Shown: piece by piece, positions 41,386-45,963 of the stretch
How the letters are laid out: every line of letters begins with the position of its first letter
Position numbering within the stretch: the first letter of the stretch is position 1
Assembly (NCBI GenBank): GCA_012965065.1
Contig: DTSX01000022.1
Coordinates: forward strand, 1-45,963
Length of the DNA stretch: 45,963 bases
Reading direction: 5' to 3'
Source of the DNA: Gammaproteobacteria bacterium
Lineage (GTDB): Bacteria > Pseudomonadota > Gammaproteobacteria > Steroidobacterales > UBA11654
The notes under the pieces: model-generated
What the model was told of the DNA's origin: nothing
Seen by the model: only the letters and a program-made list of their open reading frames with translations
Database searches by the model: none
Program-made: the position numbers and the translations under genes

Positions 41386-41709
41386 ATGAATATTTTATTT
41401 GAAAATGCATGGGCACAGTCAAGCGGGTCTGGTAGCACATTTTTAGGATTCTTGCCCTTGGTTGTTATTTTTATCGTGTTCTATTTTCTCTTAATTAGAC
41501 CCCAGTCTAAAAAACAGAAAGAGCATAAAGAAATGATTTCAAGTTTGATCGTTGGCAATGAGGTTATCACTGCCGGCGGTATATTGGGTAAGATCGTTGC
41601 AATCAAAGAACAATACGTCGTCATAGAAATATCAGAGGGCGTGAGAGTAAAAGCGCAGCGTCATACCATCGGTGCATTGATGCCCAAAGGCACAATCAAA
41701 AAAGGTTAG
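41386..41709 (+). CDS. yajC: Preprotein translocase subunit YajC
   Basis: A 107-residue small membrane protein: one helix (FLGFLPLVVIFIVFYFLLI), then RPQSKKQKEHKEM and the conserved GNEVITAGGILGKI region. YajC associates with SecDF in the inner membrane as part of the holotranslocon. The ATG at 41386, preceded by AAAGGA, was chosen over an upstream ATG at 41356, which would add ten residues lacking in the family. It lies 47 bases after tgt and 7 bases before secD. Confidence 0.95.
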   Translation: MNILFENAWAQSSGSGSTFLGFLPLVVIFIVFYFLLIRPQSKKQKEHKEMISSLIVGNEVITAGGILGKIVAIKEQYVVIEISEGVRVKAQRHTIGALMPKGTIKKG

Positions 41710-41716
41710 AAAACCA

Positions 41717-43561
41717 ATGAATCAATACCCTCTGTGGAAAAATATAATGGTTATTGTGGTTATCATCCTGGGGGTATGGTTTGCACTGCCCAATTTTTAT
41801 GGCGAGGACCCTGCCGTGGTCATTGCCAAGGAAAATGGTCTGGCTTTTAGCCAATTGGAAACAAGCGATATAGAGGAATATTTACAAGAGATAAACAGTG
41901 GTTATAAATCGATCAAGCGTCAAGAAAAACAAATTTTGATTCGATACGACCAGGTTGAAGAGCAGTTGTCTGGAAGCGATTCCATGAGGGCTTATATGGG
42001 CCGATCAGCGACTGTTGCCTTGACTTTTGCACCACGTACACCCAATTGGATTAGTCGTTTTGGGCTCAAGCCCATGAGTTTGGGGCTGGACCTTAGAGGG
42101 GGTGTTCATTTTAAATTTCAAGTTGATCTGGATGCAGCTATTGAACAGAGACTCAATCAATACATTGCTGACATCAACAAAGCATTGATCGACAAAAGAA
42201 TTCGCAGAAATATAAAAAAACAAGGCAATGTAATCAGCATTGAGCTCTCCGATCCAGAGGATTTAAGTCGCGCCAGAAGTTTGATCAGGGAGATTGACCC
42301 CCTATTGGTGATCGAGACGGTGCCAGGCAAAACCAGTCCAGGCCTCCAAGTTGAGATGACGCAGGATCAATTGAAGCAAAGACGTGATTTTGCCATCCAG
42401 CAGAATATTCTAACGATGCGAAACCGAGTCAATGAACTTGGTGTTGCCGAACCCATAGTCCAACGCCAGGGACTCGATAGAATTGTTGTGCAATTGCCTG
42501 GAGTTCAAGACCCAACCCAAGCGGAAAGGATTTTAGGAGCAACAGCAACACTGGAATTCAGGATGGTCTGTGAGAATGAGAGTGCTTTTGCTGCAGAAGC
42601 CAAGGGTAGGGCACCGATTGGCTGTGAATTGTTTGTAGATCGGGTAGGAAACCCAGTGTTGTTGAAAAAGAAAACAATTGTATCAGGCAATCAGTTAATT
42701 GATGCTTCACAGACATTTTCTGAAGGCAGGCCCGCAGTTTCGATCCGACTCGACAACAAGGGCTCCAAGTCAATGCTGGAGACCACAAAAAGAAACTTAA
42801 ACAAACCCATGGCTGTTTTATTTATCCAACAAAGGCAAGAAACAAAAGAACGGAATGGTCGCTTGGTTACTTCTTCAGTGTTGGAAAAGGAGGTCATCAA
42901 CATTGCCACAATCCGGGGTGTGTTCAGCAGCCAATTTCAAATCACCGGAGTATCTGTTGTTGAGGCTAGGGATCTGTCAATCTTACTCCGGGCCGGTGCT
43001 TTGGCAGCCCCCATTTTTAAAGTTGAGGAAAGGACAATTGGACCGAGTCTTGGTCAAGATAACATCAACAGAGGCTTCCAGGCTATTGTCATAGGCCTAG
43101 CCATGGTTCTGTTGTTCATGGTCTTTTATTACAAAGGGTTTGGCTTGATTGCCAACTTCGGTCTTTTGATAAACCTCACCTTGGTCATGGCTTTGTTGTC
43201 GTTGCTGCAAGCGTCTTTAACTTTACCAGGAATAGCAGGTATTGTATTGACAGTAGGTATGGCAGTGGATGCCAACGTTCTGATTTTTGAGAGAATTAGG
43301 GAAGAAATCCGAATTGGCAATTCACCCCAAGCGAGTATCACCGCGGGTTATCAAAAGGCTTTTGGCACCATCGCAGATGCCAACATTACAACCTTGATTG
43401 CAGCGCTTGTCCTATTTACCTTTGGAACCGGGCCAATCAAGGGTTTTGCAATCACCCTAACCCTTGGCATTATCACCTCAATGTTCACTGCAATAATTGC
43501 CTCAAGGGCAATTGTCAATATTGTTTATGGACAACGAACCATTAACAAACTAAGGATCTAA
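41717..43561 (+). CDS. secD: Protein translocase subunit SecD
   Basis: A 614-residue inner-membrane protein that with SecF uses the proton gradient to help pull secreted proteins through SecYEG. One N-terminal helix (IMVIVVIILGVWFALP) is followed by the periplasmic P1 region, including LGLDLRGGVHFKFQVDLD, MRNRVNELGVAEPIVQRQG and RIVVQLPGVQDPTQAERILG. Five C-terminal helices follow, with ERTIGPSLGQDNINRGFQA, GMAVDANVLIFERIREE and FGTGPIKGFAITLTLGI. It is full length for a gammaproteobacterial SecD. secF follows after 5 bases. Confidence 0.97.
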   Translation: MNQYPLWKNIMVIVVIILGVWFALPNFYGEDPAVVIAKENGLAFSQLETSDIEEYLQEINSGYKSIKRQEKQILIRYDQVEEQLSGSDSMRAYMGRSATVALTFAPRTPNWISRFGLKPMSLGLDLRGGVHFKFQVDLDAAIEQRLNQYIADINKALIDKRIRRNIKKQGNVISIELSDPEDLSRARSLIREIDPLLVIETVPGKTSPGLQVEMTQDQLKQRRDFAIQQNILTMRNRVNELGVAEPIVQRQGLDRIVVQLPGVQDPTQAERILGATATLEFRMVCENESAFAAEAKGRAPIGCELFVDRVGNPVLLKKKTIVSGNQLIDASQTFSEGRPAVSIRLDNKGSKSMLETTKRNLNKPMAVLFIQQRQETKERNGRLVTSSVLEKEVINIATIRGVFSSQFQITGVSVVEARDLSILLRAGALAAPIFKVEERTIGPSLGQDNINRGFQAIVIGLAMVLLFMVFYYKGFGLIANFGLLINLTLVMALLSLLQASLTLPGIAGIVLTVGMAVDANVLIFERIREEIRIGNSPQASITAGYQKAFGTIADANITTLIAALVLFTFGTGPIKGFAITLTLGIITSMFTAIIASRAIVNIVYGQRTINKLRI

Positions 43562-43566
43562 CAGGA

Positions 43567-44487
43567 ATGATTGTCAAAGAATTCAATTTTCTCTCAAAAA
43601 GGTATTTTGCTCTGGCAATCTCAGTGATTCTTCTGTTGACATCTCTGGTTTCTCTCACCTTTAAGGGTTTAAATCCAGGGATTGACTTTACAGGTGGCTT
43701 TTCGGTTGAAGTCGCTTTCCAAGAGCCACCAGTAATCAATGAGATTAGAGATGAATTGGCATCTGGAGGGTTCCCTGAAGCCATTGTCCAGAGCTTTGGT
43801 AGTTCAAAAGACATCAATATTCGTATCATGCCAAGAGAAAATATCGACAACAAGGCAATAGGCAAGCAAATTGAAGAAATCTTGAATAATTCTGCCAATG
43901 CTGTTGAGTTAAGGGGCTCAGAATTTGTAAGCCCTCAGGTGGGGGATGAATTGACCGAACAAGGTGGATTGGCGATGCTCTTTGCCTTGATGATGATCAT
44001 GATCTATATCATTTTTAGGTTTCAGTGGAAATTTGCAATAGGTGCAGTCGTTGCATTAATCCATGATGTGATCATAACCATGGGTGTTTTTTCAGTATTC
44101 CAGATCTCATTTGATCTCGCTGTCTTGGCTGCTATTTTGGCCGTGGTGGGTTATTCATTAAACGACACGATCGTCGTCTTTGATCGCATTCGTGAAAATT
44201 TCCGACTAAGAAGAAAGGAACAAACACTGGACATTATCAATACATCAATCAATCAAACAATCAGTCGTACAATCATAACCAGTGGCACCACACTTCTTGT
44301 ACTATTTACCTTGTACATTATTGGTGGTAAGTCTTTGGAGGGTTTTTCACTGGCCCTCATTATCGGGGTTGTTATCGGTACCTATTCATCAATTTACGTG
44401 GCCACAACTTCGGTGTTGTTTTTAGATGTTTCAACCACAGATCTGATGCTAATTAAAAAAGAAAAAGTTGATGATGGCATGCCATAG
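43567..44487 (+). CDS. secF: Protein translocase subunit SecF
   Basis: A 306-residue partner of SecD. It has an N-terminal helix, then NPGIDFTGGFSVEVAF, VGDELTEQGGLAMLFALMMI and the second membrane bundle with VALIHDVIITMGVFSVF, VGYSLNDTIVVFDRIREN (proton-path region) and TSGTTLLVLFTLYIIGG. Length and motifs are standard. It is the last gene of the queA-secF operon; its stop lies 17 bases from the convergent suhB gene, and no terminator with a T run is seen there. Confidence 0.97.
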   Translation: MIVKEFNFLSKRYFALAISVILLLTSLVSLTFKGLNPGIDFTGGFSVEVAFQEPPVINEIRDELASGGFPEAIVQSFGSSKDINIRIMPRENIDNKAIGKQIEEILNNSANAVELRGSEFVSPQVGDELTEQGGLAMLFALMMIMIYIIFRFQWKFAIGAVVALIHDVIITMGVFSVFQISFDLAVLAAILAVVGYSLNDTIVVFDRIRENFRLRRKEQTLDIINTSINQTISRTIITSGTTLLVLFTLYIIGGKSLEGFSLALIIGVVIGTYSSIYVATTSVLFLDVSTTDLMLIKKEKVDDGMP

Positions 44488-44504
44488 AATGCCAGGGGTT
44501 GATT

Positions 44505-45314
44505 TTAGCTTAATTTAATCAGTTTATTGTCGTACTTTGAGATGACTGCTTTCATTTGAATAAAAACTCTCCGATTCCCTGCAATAATGTTGCCCGATTC
44601 AAGCATATCTTGGTTAGGAATTAGGTTACTAAAAAGCCCCCCCGATTCCTGGATTAATAAAATACCAGCAGCCACATCCCAAGGACGCAGTCCAAACTCC
44701 CAGAAACCATCGAGCCTACCACAGGCCACATATGCCAAATCAAGTGCCGCGGCTCCAGGTCTTCTGATGCCTGCAGCTTTTTGAGAGAATTCAGAGAATA
44801 TCTCCAGGTAGACATTCAGCCAGTCATTTTTTTGGCGGTAGGGAAATCCTGTACCCAGTAATGCGCCTTCCAGGGTAGTTTGTTTGCTGACCCTGATTCT
44901 TCTCCCATCGAGCTGACTACCTGCACCACGGATGGCAGTGAATAGCTCTTGTCTCGAGGGGTCATAAATTACAGCGACTTCAAGTAAACCCTTTACTTTC
45001 AAGGCAATAGAAACGGCATAAACCGGAAAGGAGTGTATGTAATTCGTCGTCCCATCTAGAGGGTCTATTATCCAAACATAGTCAGCCCCAGCACTCTCTT
45101 TTTGTTGACTTTCTTCAGCAATAATTCCATGGTCTGGATAGCGTGATTGAATAACATCTTTGATTGCGGTTTCTGCTTCTTCATCAACAAATGTAACAAA
45201 TTCATTGTAACCCTTGGTTTTTATATCGCTTTCGTTGATTCGATCAAAATTCATTTGAACAATATCTCCTGCTTTTCGTGCGGCTTTGATTGCAGTGTTT
45301 AAAAGGGCTTGCAT
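44505..45314 (-). CDS. suhB: Inositol monophosphatase family protein SuhB
   Basis: A 269-residue Mg-dependent phosphatase of the inositol monophosphatase family. EEAETAIKDVIQSRYPDHGIIAEE and WIIDPLDGTTNYIHSFP hold the metal-binding residues; the C-terminal motif is LRPWDVAAGILLIQESGG. In E. coli SuhB also assists ribosomal RNA transcription and folding as part of the Nus complex. The start is ATG 45314, MQALLNTAIKAARKAG; a longer frame to 45368 has an unlikely cysteine-rich extension. It is divergent from trmJ with 103 bases between starts, as in E. coli. Confidence 0.93.
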   Translation of the reverse strand: MQALLNTAIKAARKAGDIVQMNFDRINESDIKTKGYNEFVTFVDEEAETAIKDVIQSRYPDHGIIAEESQQKESAGADYVWIIDPLDGTTNYIHSFPVYAVSIALKVKGLLEVAVIYDPSRQELFTAIRGAGSQLDGRRIRVSKQTTLEGALLGTGFPYRQKNDWLNVYLEIFSEFSQKAAGIRRPGAAALDLAYVACGRLDGFWEFGLRPWDVAAGILLIQESGGLFSNLIPNQDMLESGNIIAGNRRVFIQMKAVISKYDNKLIKLS

Positions 45315-45417
45315 GGGTAAAATCTTCGTTAAGTAAATACAGCAAATGAATAATGTGTAGAATAACAAAACTTTTTAACAAATTGTTCGACTTTATCGTG
45401 AAAAAATTGGGATTTTA

Positions 45418-45963
45418 GTGAAGTCAAAAATTAAATTTATTTTATTTGAGCCCTCCCATCCAGGGAATGTTGGGGCTGCAGCACGCGCTATAAAGACTAT
45501 GGGTTTTGACAAGTTGTGCTTGATTAACCCGATTGAACATCCTCACTCTGAGGCAAGAGCAAGATCCTCTGGTGCTCTAGATGTTTTATTGAATGCGGAG
45601 GTTTTTGATAATTTACAGGATGCAATTAAAGGTTGTGGTTTGATTATTGGGACCACCTCCAGAACCAGAAGAATCAGTGTACCAATCACAAATATCCGAG
45701 AGACAGCGCCAAGCATTATTGCAAAAGCCAAACAAAAGCCAGTCGCAGTCATATTTGGACCAGAGAAATCTGGATTGATAAACAAACAAGTTGATTGCTG
45801 CAACCAACTGGTCAATATACCATCGAGTGAATCCTACAAATCATTGAATTTGGCAATGGCTGTGCAAATAGTGGCTTATGAATTGAGCGTTGCTGGCCAA
45901 GCTTTACCCGCTGAGATCAGAGCGAGGAATCTTGCTTCAAATGATGAAATTGAGCTTTTTTAT
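45418..45963 (+). CDS. trmJ: tRNA (cytidine/uridine-32-2'-O-)-methyltransferase TrmJ, truncated by the window
   Basis: 182 codons are present and the frame is open at the right edge. The product starts KSKIKFILFEPSHPGNVGAAARAIKTMGFDKLCLINP after a GTG at 45418, the SPOUT-fold start of TrmJ. The SAM-binding knot residues are seen in IIGTTSRTRR, VAVIFGPEKSGL and IPSSESYKSLNLAMAVQIVAYEL. TrmJ methylates the ribose at position 32 of several tRNAs. In E. coli it lies between suhB and iscR, so iscR and the iron-sulfur cluster genes may follow to the right. GTG is the only reasonable start seen. Confidence 0.92.
   Translation, partial: MKSKIKFILFEPSHPGNVGAAARAIKTMGFDKLCLINPIEHPHSEARARSSGALDVLLNAEVFDNLQDAIKGCGLIIGTTSRTRRISVPITNIRETAPSIIAKAKQKPVAVIFGPEKSGLINKQVDCCNQLVNIPSSESYKSLNLAMAVQIVAYELSVAGQALPAEIRARNLASNDEIELFY

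Noticed and set aside
44475..44494. TGGCAT/ATGCCA hairpin at the end of secF as a terminator
   Set aside because: The six-base stem is partly coding and no T run follows on either strand.
1..45963. CRISPR array, insertion sequence or long repeats
   Set aside because: No regularly spaced repeats, terminal inverted repeats or transposase-like products were seen anywhere in the window.

Overview
The window looks like core chromosome of a compact, moderately AT-rich gammaproteobacterium, probably free-living and possibly marine. The evidence is the queA-tgt-yajC-secD-secF block followed by suhB and a divergent trmJ, a TtpC-type TonB cluster (known from Vibrio and relatives), a TrmJ-type methyltransferase and a 7Fe ferredoxin. 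The exact order cannot be told from the sequence. Genes are packed tightly: eight convergent pairs are separated by 1-48 bases or overlap, and no gene-free stretch exceeds about 175 bases. I found no mobile element, CRISPR array, rRNA or phage gene, and no gene for a DNA-binding transcription regulator.

Layout. 1-2879: end of an omega-aminotransferase, then malonate/methylmalonate-semialdehyde dehydrogenase and alanine dehydrogenase, together a plausible beta-alanine catabolic module. 2897-3958: a betaine-homocysteine methyltransferase-type gene, divergent from 4109-7675 (moaA, a DmdB-like acyl-CoA ligase, fdhD). 7680-8315: a GloB-like metallo-hydrolase. 8407-14919: a five-gene operon encoding a tandem alpha/beta-hydrolase protein lacking normal nucleophiles, an FAD oxidase, an exported protein of unknown function with chelatase-like motifs, a Tat-exported DUF1838 protein and a lipoprotein cytochrome c. 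This is the best candidate for an undescribed system. 15055-21536: phosphate genes (DUF47/PhoU-like regulator, Pit transporter, a putative porin, PhoX phosphatase), interrupted by a convergent HMG-CoA lyase gene.

21585-23614: an isopropylmalate-dehydratase-type LeuC/LeuD pair without leuA or leuB. 23756-26839: moaC, mobA, folE, a MaoC hydratase and acyl-CoA thioesterase II. 26802-28101 (minus): gamma-carbonic anhydrase and phosphoglycerate mutase. 28246-29898: ETF-ubiquinone oxidoreductase. 30017-35561: seven tightly linked genes for a TonB2/TtpC-like energy transduction system carrying two tandem ExbD genes. 35563-38992: a PlsC-like acyltransferase, XerD, DsbC, ferredoxin and a NUDIX hydrolase. 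39010-39093: tRNA-Leu(CAA). 39200-44487: queA, tgt, yajC, secD and secF. 44505-45963: suhB and a truncated trmJ at the right edge.

How the genes fit together: much of the content is oxidative metabolism of organic acids and acyl-CoAs (semialdehyde dehydrogenase, acyl-CoA ligase, hydratase, thioesterase, HMG-CoA lyase, ETF-QO), molybdenum cofactor and formate dehydrogenase maturation, and nutrient acquisition (TonB-driven uptake and phosphate scavenging). Start codons were moved downstream of the longest reading frame where a ribosome site, signal peptide or promoter argued for it; each case is stated in the entry.
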